A DNA stretch of 27,328 bases from Caryophanales bacterium UBA6769 (GTDB lineage: Bacteria; Bacillota; Bacilli; Bacillales; UBA6769): assembly GCA_002453275.1 (NCBI GenBank), contig DKGN01000074.1:1-27328 (forward strand), written 5' to 3'. The position numbers were made by a program, and so were the translations under genes. The notes below the pieces were generated by a model, which had not been told where the DNA came from, did not search any database, and was given only the letters and a program-made list of their open reading frames with translations. This document shows, one piece after another, positions 16,368 through 24,173 of this stretch (within the stretch, counting starts at the first letter, position 1; each line of letters starts with the position of its first letter).

Positions 16368-17251
16368 CGGCTCATTTTCTCGCGAAAATCTTCAATAACA
16401 GCTCGTAAAGATTCCTTCTCTTCTTCCGAAATAGCGAGAAGAGGTAAACGTAGCAAACCAGTGTCTAATCCTTTTAATTCAAGTGCTGCTTTTAATGGAG
16501 ATGGGCTAGGCTGACTAAATAAAGCTTTAACTACGGGTAAAATTAACCGATGAATCGATGCGGCTTTTTTATAGTCACCTGCTTTGAATGCATTTATCAT
16601 TTCTTGCATTTCATTCCCAATAATATGCGCAGAGACTGAAACAACCCCACATCCACCTATCGCTAAAACTGGTAGCGTTAAGCTATCATCACCACTATAC
16701 AACTCAAATTCTTCAGGCGTATTATCGATAATTTTGCTCATTTGATCTAAATTTCCGCTTGCTTCCTTGACTGCTACAATATTATCAATTTCTGAAAGCT
16801 TTATAATCGTTTCTGCTTCAATGTTGACAGATGAACGACTCGGTATATTGTAAACCATAATTGGAAGTGACGTTGCTTGTGCAATCATTTTAAAGTGTTC
16901 GTAAAGACCCTCTTGACTCGGTCGATTATAGTAAGGAGCAACTAGCATAATTCCATCGACCCCAAGGCTTTCAGCCTCTTTTGTTAATTCAATGGAAGCT
17001 TTTGTGTTATTGTTCCCTGTTCCTGCAATTACAGAGCCACGTCCTTTAGCAGCCTTAACGACGTGTTCAAATAGTGATAATTTTTCATCGAATGTTAACG
17101 TTGCGGATTCACCAGTAGTCCCAGAGACAACCAAGCTATCTGAACCATTATCCATAAGGAAATGAACGAGGCGAGTCGTAGCTGTAAAGTCAACTTCTTC
17201 TTTTTGATTAAATGGGGTCACCATTGCTGTTATTAATTGGCCAAAATCCAT
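16361..17251 (-). CDS. dapA: 4-hydroxy-tetrahydrodipicolinate synthase
   Basis: DapA condenses pyruvate with aspartate semialdehyde to give the precursor of diaminopimelate, lysine and, in the mother cell, dipicolinate. The TIM-barrel signatures are visible: GTTGES (44-49), YYNRPSQEG (107-115), Tyr134 and the Schiff-base lysine Lys162 (VAVKEASG). The frame contains an ATG at 17260, but that codon directly abuts the GAGGAG box; the ATG at 17251, 9 bases after it, gives 296 residues starting MDFGQLITAM. It is 35 bases after dapG and is the last gene of the operon. Confidence 0.97.
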   Translation of the reverse strand: MDFGQLITAMVTPFNQKEEVDFTATTRLVHFLMDNGSDSLVVSGTTGESATLTFDEKLSLFEHVVKAAKGRGSVIAGTGNNNTKASIELTKEAESLGVDGIMLVAPYYNRPSQEGLYEHFKMIAQATSLPIMVYNIPSRSSVNIEAETIIKLSEIDNIVAVKEASGNLDQMSKIIDNTPEEFELYSGDDSLTLPVLAIGGCGVVSVSAHIIGNEMQEMINAFKAGDYKKAASIHRLILPVVKALFSQPSPSPLKAALELKGLDTGLLRLPLLAISEEEKESLRAVIEDFREKMSRN

Positions 17252-17286
17252 ATGTTCCATCTCCTCATCTATACATATTACTTAAA

Positions 17287-18513
17287 TTATTCCCGTTCTA
17301 AATGAAAGGCTTTGTGTAAAGCTTTTAAGGCAGCTTCTAAATTCGTTTGTTTAATTAATACCCATATCGTCGTGTGTGAGTCAGCTGATTGCAAAATTTG
17401 AATGCCCTCATTAGCCAAGGCTGTCACAATTTGAGCAGTCACACCGGGCACACCCGTCATACCTGCACCAACTGCTGATACTTTTGCACAGTTCCTGACA
17501 ATTTCAGGCTCAAATCCTAAGTTCTGAATAGTAATAACAGCTTTTTGCGTTAGCTCATCCGGAACTGTGTATGTGACACCGCTTGGACTAATATTAATAA
17601 AATCAACGCTTATATCGTGTTCTGCCATCGCTTTAAAAATTCGATCATGTAAATCTTGAAGACCTTCTTTTACGGTAACTTTAATTTGTGATACATCATT
17701 CACATGTGTAATTCCAGTAATCGTGCGGTCGAAGATTTTACGGTGTTGTCTATTTTCATTATTCAAATCATCGCTCACAATCGTACCTTCTGATTGCGAA
17801 AACGTCGAGCGAATTCTAATCGGTACCTTCGCTTGCATCGCAATCTCTACTGCACGTGGATGGATTACCTTCGCGCCTTGATAAGCTAAATTACAAACTT
17901 CATTGTATGTCACTGCTTCCAACGCTCTCGCTTCATCCACAATTTTAGGGTCTGCTGTCATAATCCCTTCTACATCTGTAAAAATATCAATATAATCCGC
18001 TTGCAAAGCCACACCTAAGGCAGAGGCAGTCGTATCGCTCCCCCCTCTTCCAAGAGTTGTAATTTCCTGATGATCTGCGACACCTTGAAAGCCTGGGATA
18101 ACGACAACATCGTAATCTTCAAAGGAAGAATAAATCCGTTCAGTTTTAATTTCTGTTATCTTTGCATTTCCATAATCATTGTTCGTAAAAATCCCTGCCT
18201 TAACACCCGATAAGACTGTGGATTTCACACCTGCTTGATAGAGCATATGTGACATGACGACGGCTGAAATAATCTCCCCACAAGACATTAATAAATCTGT
18301 TTCTCGCTTAGGGAATGTTGAATCTGCATGTGAAGAGATTAAACGAAGCAGGGAGTCTGTAGAATAAGGGTCTCCTTCTCTTCCCATTGCAGATACAACG
18401 ACAATAACTCGATATTTTTCCTGTATAGCGCTTATAATATGATTGGTCGCTTTTCTCCTTCCGACATCATCCTTCAGAGATGAACCTCCAAACTTTTGGA
18501 TGATGACTTTCAT
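17287..18513 (-). CDS. dapG: Aspartokinase I (diaminopimelate-sensitive type)
   Basis: DapG phosphorylates aspartate, the first step to diaminopimelate, lysine, threonine and methionine. The kinase domain opens with KFGGSS (7-12), has VVVSAMGREGD, and includes TTLGRGGSDTTA. Two ACT domains occupy about 265-405; in B. subtilis this single-subunit isozyme is inhibited by meso-diaminopimelate. Length is 408 residues. The start ATG at 18513 is preceded by AGGTGG. It lies between asd (52 bases upstream) and dapA, so it probably serves peptidoglycan and spore dipicolinate supply rather than the lysine-regulated branch. Confidence 0.97.
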   Translation of the reverse strand: MKVIIQKFGGSSLKDDVGRRKATNHIISAIQEKYRVIVVVSAMGREGDPYSTDSLLRLISSHADSTFPKRETDLLMSCGEIISAVVMSHMLYQAGVKSTVLSGVKAGIFTNNDYGNAKITEIKTERIYSSFEDYDVVVIPGFQGVADHQEITTLGRGGSDTTASALGVALQADYIDIFTDVEGIMTADPKIVDEARALEAVTYNEVCNLAYQGAKVIHPRAVEIAMQAKVPIRIRSTFSQSEGTIVSDDLNNENRQHRKIFDRTITGITHVNDVSQIKVTVKEGLQDLHDRIFKAMAEHDISVDFINISPSGVTYTVPDELTQKAVITIQNLGFEPEIVRNCAKVSAVGAGMTGVPGVTAQIVTALANEGIQILQSADSHTTIWVLIKQTNLEAALKALHKAFHLERE

Positions 18514-18565
18514 CGGACCACCTACTTTTTAATTATAGTCTCACTTAAGCGCAACAAACATCTGT

Positions 18566-19618
18566 TTATTTTTTTAACAAGTTTTGCTTGATTAGACTTT
18601 CAGCAATTTGCACAGAATTCAAGGCTGCCCCTTTGAGTAAGTTATCCGCAACAACCCACATATGAATACCATTGTCACGGTCAAGGTCCTTACGAATTCT
18701 GCCGACAAAGACGTCGTCTTTTCCGACGGCATCAATCGGCAACGGATACAATTGCTCTTCAGGGGTATCTTGTACGACGATACCATCAGACTGTTGTAAC
18801 AATTGTTTAATGTCATCGACCGCAGGGTTTCCCTCTTTAACTTCAACATAAACGGATTCTGAATGACCTGTTTCGACTGGAATTCGAACACAAGTAGCAG
18901 CCACTTCTAGCCCGTCAACATTTAAAATTTTCTTCGACTCGTTAATCATTTTCATTTCTTCAAATGTGTAACCAGTACTTTCAAATTTATCAATTTGTGG
19001 AATTGCGTTAAATGCAATTTGGTAATGTTTTTCATCACTTGCTACTGGCAACATTTGTGGATTAATTTCAGCTCCATCAAGAATTGCTTTCGTTTCCTCG
19101 TACATTTCATCGATTGCCTCAACTCCCGCTCCTGATACAGCTTGATATGTGGAGACAATGACTTTCGATAATCCGTATTGTTTACGAATCGGTTCAAGCG
19201 CCACAACCATTTGGATCGTCGAACAGTTCGGATTAGCAATAAGTCCAGTATGATTGTGAAGTTCTGCTTCATTCACTTCTGGAACGACTAATGGAACGTT
19301 AGGATCCATACGAAATGCACTCGTATTATCTATAACAACTGCTCCGCTTTGAACAGCCGCCTGTGCTAATTTCTTTGACACTGAGCCTCCAGCACTAAAA
19401 AAGGCAATCTCAATACCTTCAAAAGAATCTGTAGTCGCTTCTTGCACTGTATATTCTTCAGACTTAAATGTTATTTTCTTTCCTGCACTTCGACTTGATG
19501 AAAGCAGTGTTAATTCGTTAATTGGAAAGTCACGTTGTTCTAACATATTTAATAATTGTTGACCAACCGCTCCTGTCGCACCTACAATTGCCACATTAAA
19601 CGTTTGATTTTGATTCAT
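18566..19618 (-). CDS. asd: Aspartate-semialdehyde dehydrogenase
   Basis: Asd reduces aspartyl phosphate with NADPH to aspartate semialdehyde, the branch point toward DapA. The Rossmann motif VGATGAVGQQLL is near 12-23, the catalytic cysteine is Cys132 in NPNCSTIQ, and the histidine region is RIPVETGHSE. Length is 350 residues. The ATG at 19618 has GGGAGG about 10 bases upstream. A strong sigma-A promoter lies about 90 bases upstream in the 185-base gap after dpaB, so asd-dapG-dapA can be expressed in growing cells without the dipicolinate genes. No lysine riboswitch or other large leader is visible. Confidence 0.97.
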   Translation of the reverse strand: MNQNQTFNVAIVGATGAVGQQLLNMLEQRDFPINELTLLSSSRSAGKKITFKSEEYTVQEATTDSFEGIEIAFFSAGGSVSKKLAQAAVQSGAVVIDNTSAFRMDPNVPLVVPEVNEAELHNHTGLIANPNCSTIQMVVALEPIRKQYGLSKVIVSTYQAVSGAGVEAIDEMYEETKAILDGAEINPQMLPVASDEKHYQIAFNAIPQIDKFESTGYTFEEMKMINESKKILNVDGLEVAATCVRIPVETGHSESVYVEVKEGNPAVDDIKQLLQQSDGIVVQDTPEEQLYPLPIDAVGKDDVFVGRIRKDLDRDNGIHMWVVADNLLKGAALNSVQIAESLIKQNLLKK

Positions 19619-19706
19619 TTAAAAATTGCCTCCCATACATTCTTTTCGCTCTCTATTTGTAAAATGATTGCTCCATAGTTTGAAAAAAACGAATCTGATC
19701 TACTAT

Positions 19707-19735
19707 ATTGTAAAGTTTAATCGAATGGCTGTAAA
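19707..19735 (-). promoter_or_regulatory. Internal sigma-A promoter for asd-dapG-dapA
   Basis: On the minus strand TTTACA (19730-19735), a 17-base spacer and TACAAT (19707-19712) are both five of six matches to consensus. It lies in the gap between dpaB and asd, with no terminator in between. Confidence 0.72.
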
Positions 19736-19803
19736 CCTCTTTACATTATTCTTATTTTTTAACGTTTGTAATTAGGCCATCTGTATGGGAGACGAAATTC
19801 AAT

Positions 19804-20388
19804 TTACTTTGCAATTAACACAGGTTGATGCTGCTTTCCTTTCAGTGCTGATTCAATCGTATCAACTAATAGATCCATGTTAGCAACTAATGAATTCGGC
19901 TTTGTATGGGGGCTATCTTGACCGTATGGAATAAAAAAGATATTTTTTGTACCCATCAATTTCATAATATTGATCCCATTTAGCCCGAGACCATCGTTTG
20001 TTGAGATTCCAAGTACGACAGGGTTTTGATTTCTTAACGTCGCCTTGGCTCCCATTAGTACAGGTGAATCGGTCATCGCATTTGCGAATTTACTAATAGA
20101 ATTGCCTGTTAATGGCGCGATTATCATACAGTCTAACGGTGTTTGTGGTCCGAATGGTTCGGCCTTCACCATCGAGTCAACCGCTTCATTCCCTGAAATT
20201 TCTTCTACCTTTTTAACCCAATCTCTTCCATCCCCAAATTTTGTGACAGTATTTTTCACAGTGTATGTTACAAATGGTGTAACGGTTGCCCCTTCATTAA
20301 TTAACCTTTGAAACTGCGGTACAACAACATCATACGTACAATGAGAACCTGTTAAACCAAATCCAATATGTTTTCCTTCTAATCTCAC
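19804..20388 (-). CDS. dpaB: Dipicolinate synthase subunit B
   Basis: DpaB (SpoVFB) is the flavoprotein-fold subunit of dipicolinate synthase, which makes the Ca-dipicolinate that protects the spore core. It has the flavin-binding-like GFGLTGSHCTY near the N-terminus, then APLTGNSISKFANAMTDSPV and the GLNG segment. The frame is open to a TTG at 20406, but AAAGGAG lies 8 bases before the GTG at 20388, giving 194 residues beginning MRLEGKHIGFGLTG. It starts 14 bases after the dpaA stop. Expression is expected in the mother cell late in sporulation. Confidence 0.95.
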   Translation of the reverse strand: MRLEGKHIGFGLTGSHCTYDVVVPQFQRLINEGATVTPFVTYTVKNTVTKFGDGRDWVKKVEEISGNEAVDSMVKAEPFGPQTPLDCMIIAPLTGNSISKFANAMTDSPVLMGAKATLRNQNPVVLGISTNDGLGLNGINIMKLMGTKNIFFIPYGQDSPHTKPNSLVANMDLLVDTIESALKGKQHQPVLIAK

Positions 20389-20402
20389 AAATGACTCTCC
20401 TT

Positions 20403-21287
20403 TCAAGCTCTCTTCAAATCATCCAACTGTTTAATGAGAACATTTGCAATTATTTTCCCCGCGGTTTTTGGAGCAACAATACCTGGAAGTCCCGGAGCGA
20501 GTAAAGCTTTTATTCCTCTTTTTTCTGCATAACGAAAATCAGTCCCACCTGGCTTCGATGCCAAATCAATAATTAGTGTATTCGATGGCATTTTTGCAAT
20601 GATATTTGCTTTAAGAATCGGCGCGGGGATCGTATTAATAATAATATCTGCATCTATAACTGCATGTTGAAGTTCATTTAGATTAAATGGGGTTAGCTTC
20701 ATCTCGGTAATTCTTGCCATATCAGGTGATTTAATCGTTCCAACTTTTACTTTTGCCCCTAAAGCATCAAATGCTCTGGCGACTGACATACCGGTACGTC
20801 CAAAGCCTAAAACTAAAGTTTCTGAGCTATGAATTGTAATATCAGTATGTTGAATTGCCATCATAATCGTACCTTCAACTGTAGGAATCGAGTTGTAAAT
20901 AGCAACATCATCTCTCTCAAGTAATTTCACTAATTTCCTGTCTGCTTTTTTTGTAATCTGTACTAAATATTCATTGCTAATCCCGGTAAAAACAACACAA
21001 TGTTCAGGCGTTTGCATTAACATTTCTTCAGTAAGTGTAATCAACTCATTCGAAAATGTCGTCTCGACTTCGCCGCTCTCGCTCGTGCCGCTTACCGGTA
21101 ACATGATGGCATCGACCGTTTCAAATTGGATTTCCTCTATTCTTTTTTTAACTGCGCCAGTAAAACCGTGATCAAGATTATCGAAGCCAATTAGGGTGAC
21201 CATTGCGTCCTTTTCATCGAGTTTCCGGATAACTTCGATCTGCCTAGCGTCACCGCCTATAATAGTTATATGAAGATCCGTTAACAT
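20403..21287 (-). CDS. dpaA: Dipicolinate synthase subunit A
   Basis: DpaA (SpoVFA) is the NAD(P)-dependent dehydrogenase subunit of dipicolinate synthase, using the DapA product. Seen: an N-terminal domain with IIGGDARQIEVIRKL, then a Rossmann fold with LGFGRTGMSVARAF and a conserved LASKPGGTDF and APGLPGIVAPKTAG end. The open frame extends upstream to 21374, but those 29 residues run into the preceding terminator; the ATG at 21287 has GGGAG 7 bases upstream and gives 294 residues, as in relatives. A mother-cell promoter is expected between 21288 and 21340; a CATA-type -10 (CATATGAGA) is present but I found no matching -35. Confidence 0.96.
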   Translation of the reverse strand: MLTDLHITIIGGDARQIEVIRKLDEKDAMVTLIGFDNLDHGFTGAVKKRIEEIQFETVDAIMLPVSGTSESGEVETTFSNELITLTEEMLMQTPEHCVVFTGISNEYLVQITKKADRKLVKLLERDDVAIYNSIPTVEGTIMMAIQHTDITIHSSETLVLGFGRTGMSVARAFDALGAKVKVGTIKSPDMARITEMKLTPFNLNELQHAVIDADIIINTIPAPILKANIIAKMPSNTLIIDLASKPGGTDFRYAEKRGIKALLAPGLPGIVAPKTAGKIIANVLIKQLDDLKRA

Positions 21288-21340
21288 CGTGACACTCCCT
21301 TTCTCTGTATCGTAACGTTTCTCATATGATATACCGTGAT

Positions 21341-21372
21341 AAAAAAAGCGAGAGAACAGAAGCTGTTCCCTC
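21341..21372 (-). terminator. ymxH intrinsic terminator
   Basis: A 10-bp stem with one G-U pair (GAGGGAACAG/CTGTTCTCTC, 21350-21359 with 21363-21372) and a 3-base loop is followed by GCTTTTTTT in the transcript. It insulates dpaA from ymxH. Confidence 0.9.
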
Positions 21373-21430
21373 ATTTTAACAACTAATGTATTTTATTTTA
21401 TGTTTGTGCTAATAAACTAGTAAGGTACAA

Positions 21431-21676
21431 TCATCTAATCTTCTCATCATTATCAACGAGTATAATATCTCGACCGACTGTTTTTATTTGCTTCCAGTGA
21501 ATCGTAATTTCTTTTTTTTGTTTGCGAATCGAAAATGCTGGACCTTCTGGAATTAAAAGTGCTTGAATTTCCCCGGTTTTTTCATCGAAAACTAAGTCGG
21601 TTTGCCCTAACACACCGAGTCGCTTCCCATCAACGATATGAACGATTTCCTTCCCGCTTAACTCGCTAAGTCTCAT
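21431..21676 (-). CDS. ymxH: YlmC/YmxH-family PRC-barrel protein
   Basis: A small (81-residue) PRC-barrel protein of the YlmC/YmxH sporulation family. It begins MRLSELSGKEIV and contains GKRLGVLGQTDL, the recognisable family core. No membrane segment is present. The open frame continues upstream to 21763, but GGGGAG 7 bases before the ATG at 21676 fixes the start; the extra 29 residues do not resemble the family. It is flanked by terminators on both sides, so it should be a single-gene unit. No confident promoter was found in the 87 bases upstream. The molecular role is unknown. Confidence 0.9.
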   Translation of the reverse strand: MRLSELSGKEIVHIVDGKRLGVLGQTDLVFDEKTGEIQALLIPEGPAFSIRKQKKEITIHWKQIKTVGRDIILVDNDEKIR

Positions 21677-21763
21677 TCTAAATCTCCCCTCGGTTTCACT
21701 GTTTGCCTTTTTACAAACATAAGCCAAACTTACATTTTTATGAATAAAAAGTCTTATAAACAT

Positions 21764-21796
21764 AAAAAAACCCGATCACCAATAGATATTGGGATC
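21764..21796 (-). terminator. mlpA intrinsic terminator
   Basis: A stem of GATC plus CCAATA against TATTGG plus GATC (21774-21796, one bulged base, very short loop) is followed by GGGTTTTTTTATG in the transcript, 17 bases after the mlpA stop. Confidence 0.82.
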
Positions 21797-21813
21797 AAGG
21801 TTTGTACGATTCA

Positions 21814-23046
21814 TTACGTAGTAAATGTTTTGTTAGTAGGACCTATAAACGAAAGGGAGTATTCGGTATCTAGTAAGTCTTTCGCTAGGTTATTGACAGT
21901 TTCAATTGTCACACCTTCAATGCTAGCGATCATGTCATCTAATGATCGTTGGGTTTGAAGTAACAATTCATTCTTTCCATTTCGGCTCATTCTGCTATTT
22001 GTACTTTCTAAGCTAAGCATTAAGTTTCCTTTTAATTGCGCTTTACTGTTTTCGATTTCTCGAGCCGTAATGCCATCCTCGTGTAAATCTTCAAGTGTCG
22101 TTAAAATTGTTTCATAGACTTCATCCACTTGATCAGGGGCAGTGCCTGCGTAGATTGTAAGTAGTCCAGTATCTATAAATGAAGTATGATATGAGAAAAC
22201 TGAATAAGCGAGTCCTCTTTCTTCCCGAATCTCCTGAAATAAACGACTACTCATACTTCCACCAAGAAGGTTATTTAAAACAGCAAGATCGTAAAGTCGT
22301 TCGTCCCCATAAGGCAAGCCAGAAAACCCAAGGCATAAATGAGATTGCTCTGTCTTTTTTTGACGTGTCAACTTATTATGATGGATCGTTGGTCGTTCAA
22401 GTATAGGTTTAATAGACTCACTTTCATACGTGCCAAAATGAGCCTCAATCGCTTTAATTAATGAATCCGAAGCATTCCCAGCGACTGAAATTACAATATT
22501 TTCTGGTGTGTAAAGCTCTTGTCTGTAGGCTTCTAACGTGGAACGATCCATTTCGAGTAGTGTTTTCTTTGTGCCTAATATTGAATAAGCGAGTGGATGT
22601 TCTCCAAAACTGGCAACACTTAATAATTCATGCACGATATCATCCGGGGTATCTTCGTACATGCTGATTTCCTCTAATACGACATTTCTTTCTTTTTTTA
22701 ATTCTTCCTCGAGAAATACAGAATTAAAAAACATATCAGATAGTAAATCAAGTGCATATTCTGCTTTTTCATCTAAAACCTTTGCATAAAGGCACGTGTA
22801 TTCTTTAGAAGTAAATGCATTAACCTGGCCACCGATTGCATCAAATGCTTCGGCGATTTCTCGTGCATTTTTCGTTTCGGTTCCTTTGAAAAACATATGC
22901 TCTAAAAAATGTGAAATTCCATTCGTTTCTGGCGTTTCATATCTGGAGCCCGCTCCAATCCAGACCCCAATTGCAACAGAACGCACGGTTGGAATTTTTT
23001 CCACTATTATTCTGACACCGTTTGCGCATCTATGTTTAGTGATCAA
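21814..23046 (-). CDS. mlpA: M16-family zinc peptidase MlpA (PepR/YmxG)
   Basis: A processing-peptidase-like M16 metallopeptidase of 410 residues. The zinc motif HFLEH is at 46-50 with the downstream Glu region (VVLEEISMYED), so it is expected to be active. A C-terminal M16 domain with GLAYSVFSYHT follows. The frame is open to 23121, but AGGGGG precedes the TTG at 23046 by 7 bases, giving MITKHRCANGVRI, close to the B. subtilis N-terminus; the upstream 25 residues would overlap the promoter. It has a sigma-A promoter just past the ylxY stop and its own terminator. It is a paralogue of ymfH in the same window. Confidence 0.95.
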   Translation of the reverse strand: MITKHRCANGVRIIVEKIPTVRSVAIGVWIGAGSRYETPETNGISHFLEHMFFKGTETKNAREIAEAFDAIGGQVNAFTSKEYTCLYAKVLDEKAEYALDLLSDMFFNSVFLEEELKKERNVVLEEISMYEDTPDDIVHELLSVASFGEHPLAYSILGTKKTLLEMDRSTLEAYRQELYTPENIVISVAGNASDSLIKAIEAHFGTYESESIKPILERPTIHHNKLTRQKKTEQSHLCLGFSGLPYGDERLYDLAVLNNLLGGSMSSRLFQEIREERGLAYSVFSYHTSFIDTGLLTIYAGTAPDQVDEVYETILTTLEDLHEDGITAREIENSKAQLKGNLMLSLESTNSRMSRNGKNELLLQTQRSLDDMIASIEGVTIETVNNLAKDLLDTEYSLSFIGPTNKTFTT

Positions 23047-23092
23047 CCTTTTTCCCCCTAAGTTGCAGCTTTTTTCCGTATTAACCCTTAAC

Positions 23093-23121
23093 ACTATATC
23101 ACGTATAAAGCGAAGAGACAA
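23093..23121 (-). promoter_or_regulatory. Sigma-A promoter of mlpA
   Basis: On the minus strand TTGTCT (23116-23121), a 17-base spacer and TATAGT (23093-23098) lie within the 81-base gap after ylxY, about 47 bases before the TTG start. Confidence 0.65.
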
Positions 23122-23127
23122 TTGATA

Positions 23128-24084
23128 TTAAGGGAAACGTTTCTCGCTTAAAAGGTCTGAAACTGTGCTGATTTTCAACCCTTTCTGCTCAATTCCTTTG
23201 ATTAATTTATCTAGTCCTTCTGCTGAAGATTTCGTTGGATGCATTAAAATCATTGCGCCTGGATGAGCTTTTTGAATAACGCGATTTGCCATTTCGTCAG
23301 GATTGGGGGATTTCCAATCGACAGTATCAACCGTCCATAAAACGGTCTTCATTTCAAGTCCTCGAGCAACTTTTATTGTATTTGCATTAAAGCTTCCACT
23401 AGGCGGTGCAAACCATTTCGGCGTTCTTTTTACTGTCGCTTCAATAACGTTACTTGTCATTGTTAATTCTTCACGCATTTTTTCGCTTGATAACTTTTGA
23501 AAATCGGGATGGGAATAGGCATGGTTTCCAATTTCATGCCCTTCCTCCGCAATCATTTTCGCTAATCGAGGGTTCTTTTTTGTCCATGATCCATCAAGAA
23601 AAAACGTTGTTGTTATGTCGTGTTTCTTCAATATTTTAAGTAATTCAGGTAAATATTCATTACCCCAAGCAACGTTCACTTGAAAGGCAACCATTGCTTT
23701 TGCGGGATTCCCTTTATAAATGGGGGACGGCTCAAGATTATCTAATGTTACTTTTGGTTTCGTTTCCTTTAAGATAAGTTTTTTTTCATCAAAAATGCCT
23801 GCTTGCTTCATGTTGGTATAAGACTTTTGTTTATCAACTTTTAGTCCATTGTATCCTGGAACTGCTTTCCAAACGCGATCAATCGTTGCATCAACTGCCT
23901 GTTCTTCATAAGCGTGAGACTTTTTTTCAATTTCTTTGTAAAGCGAATCAGTTGAAGAGGCTTGAAATGTTGCTTGTTCTTTCCAACTGTCGATGTATTG
24001 AGATGTATATGGGTTTTCAAAAAATTGATACGATACAATAAATAAAAATAAAAATATGATTCCTTGTCCAATTTGTCTTTTCAT
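23128..24084 (-). CDS. ylxY: YlxY-type polysaccharide deacetylase homologue, probably non-catalytic
   Basis: A 318-residue NodB-fold (CE4) protein. An N-terminal membrane anchor or uncleaved signal spans about 5-21; a charged linker follows; the NodB domain covers about 125-315. The metal pair HAYSH (His188, His192), DTVDW (253-257) and ILMHP (His282) are present. The usual catalytic FDDGP stretch reads FQVNVAW (134-140), and the usual FRPPxG reads FAPPSG (225-230), so both catalytic aspartates and the arginine are missing. GTG at 24096 overlaps the ribosome-binding site; ATG at 24084 lies 8 bases after AGGTGG. It sits between pnp and mlpA as in B. subtilis, where it is linked to sporulation. 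A CATATCAT motif upstream (minus strand) resembles a sporulation -10. Confidence 0.9.
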   Translation of the reverse strand: MKRQIGQGIIFLFLFIVSYQFFENPYTSQYIDSWKEQATFQASSTDSLYKEIEKKSHAYEEQAVDATIDRVWKAVPGYNGLKVDKQKSYTNMKQAGIFDEKKLILKETKPKVTLDNLEPSPIYKGNPAKAMVAFQVNVAWGNEYLPELLKILKKHDITTTFFLDGSWTKKNPRLAKMIAEEGHEIGNHAYSHPDFQKLSSEKMREELTMTSNVIEATVKRTPKWFAPPSGSFNANTIKVARGLEMKTVLWTVDTVDWKSPNPDEMANRVIQKAHPGAMILMHPTKSSAEGLDKLIKGIEQKGLKISTVSDLLSEKRFP

Positions 24085-24136
24085 AATAAAATCCACCTCT
24101 CATCAAATGATATGATGACGGTGGACACGTTAGACC

Positions 24137-24163
24137 AAAAAAGGAGACACAGTTAGTGCTCCT
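24137..24163 (-). terminator. pnp intrinsic terminator
   Basis: A stem of AGGAGCAC against GTG-(T)-CTCCT (one bulged base, 5-base loop) is followed by TTTTTT in the transcript, 11 bases after the pnp stop. Confidence 0.8.
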
Positions 24164-24173
24164 CTACTGTTGC

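Noticed and set aside
19619..19706. Lysine riboswitch or T-box in the asd leader
   Set aside because: The leader after the predicted start is only about 85 bases, with no multi-helix architecture and no terminator before asd.
21288..21374. Upstream extension of dpaA by 29 codons
   Set aside because: It runs through the ymxH terminator and does not resemble DpaA; the ATG at 21287 has a good ribosome-binding site.
21677..21763. Upstream extension of ymxH by 29 codons
   Set aside because: It abuts the mlpA terminator and is absent from the family; a well-placed ribosome-binding site precedes 21676.
24085..24136. Inverted repeat and CATA-type motif upstream of ylxY as a firm sporulation promoter
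   Set aside because: The -10-like CATATCAT fits a mother-cell sigma factor, but no matching -35 was found at the right distance.
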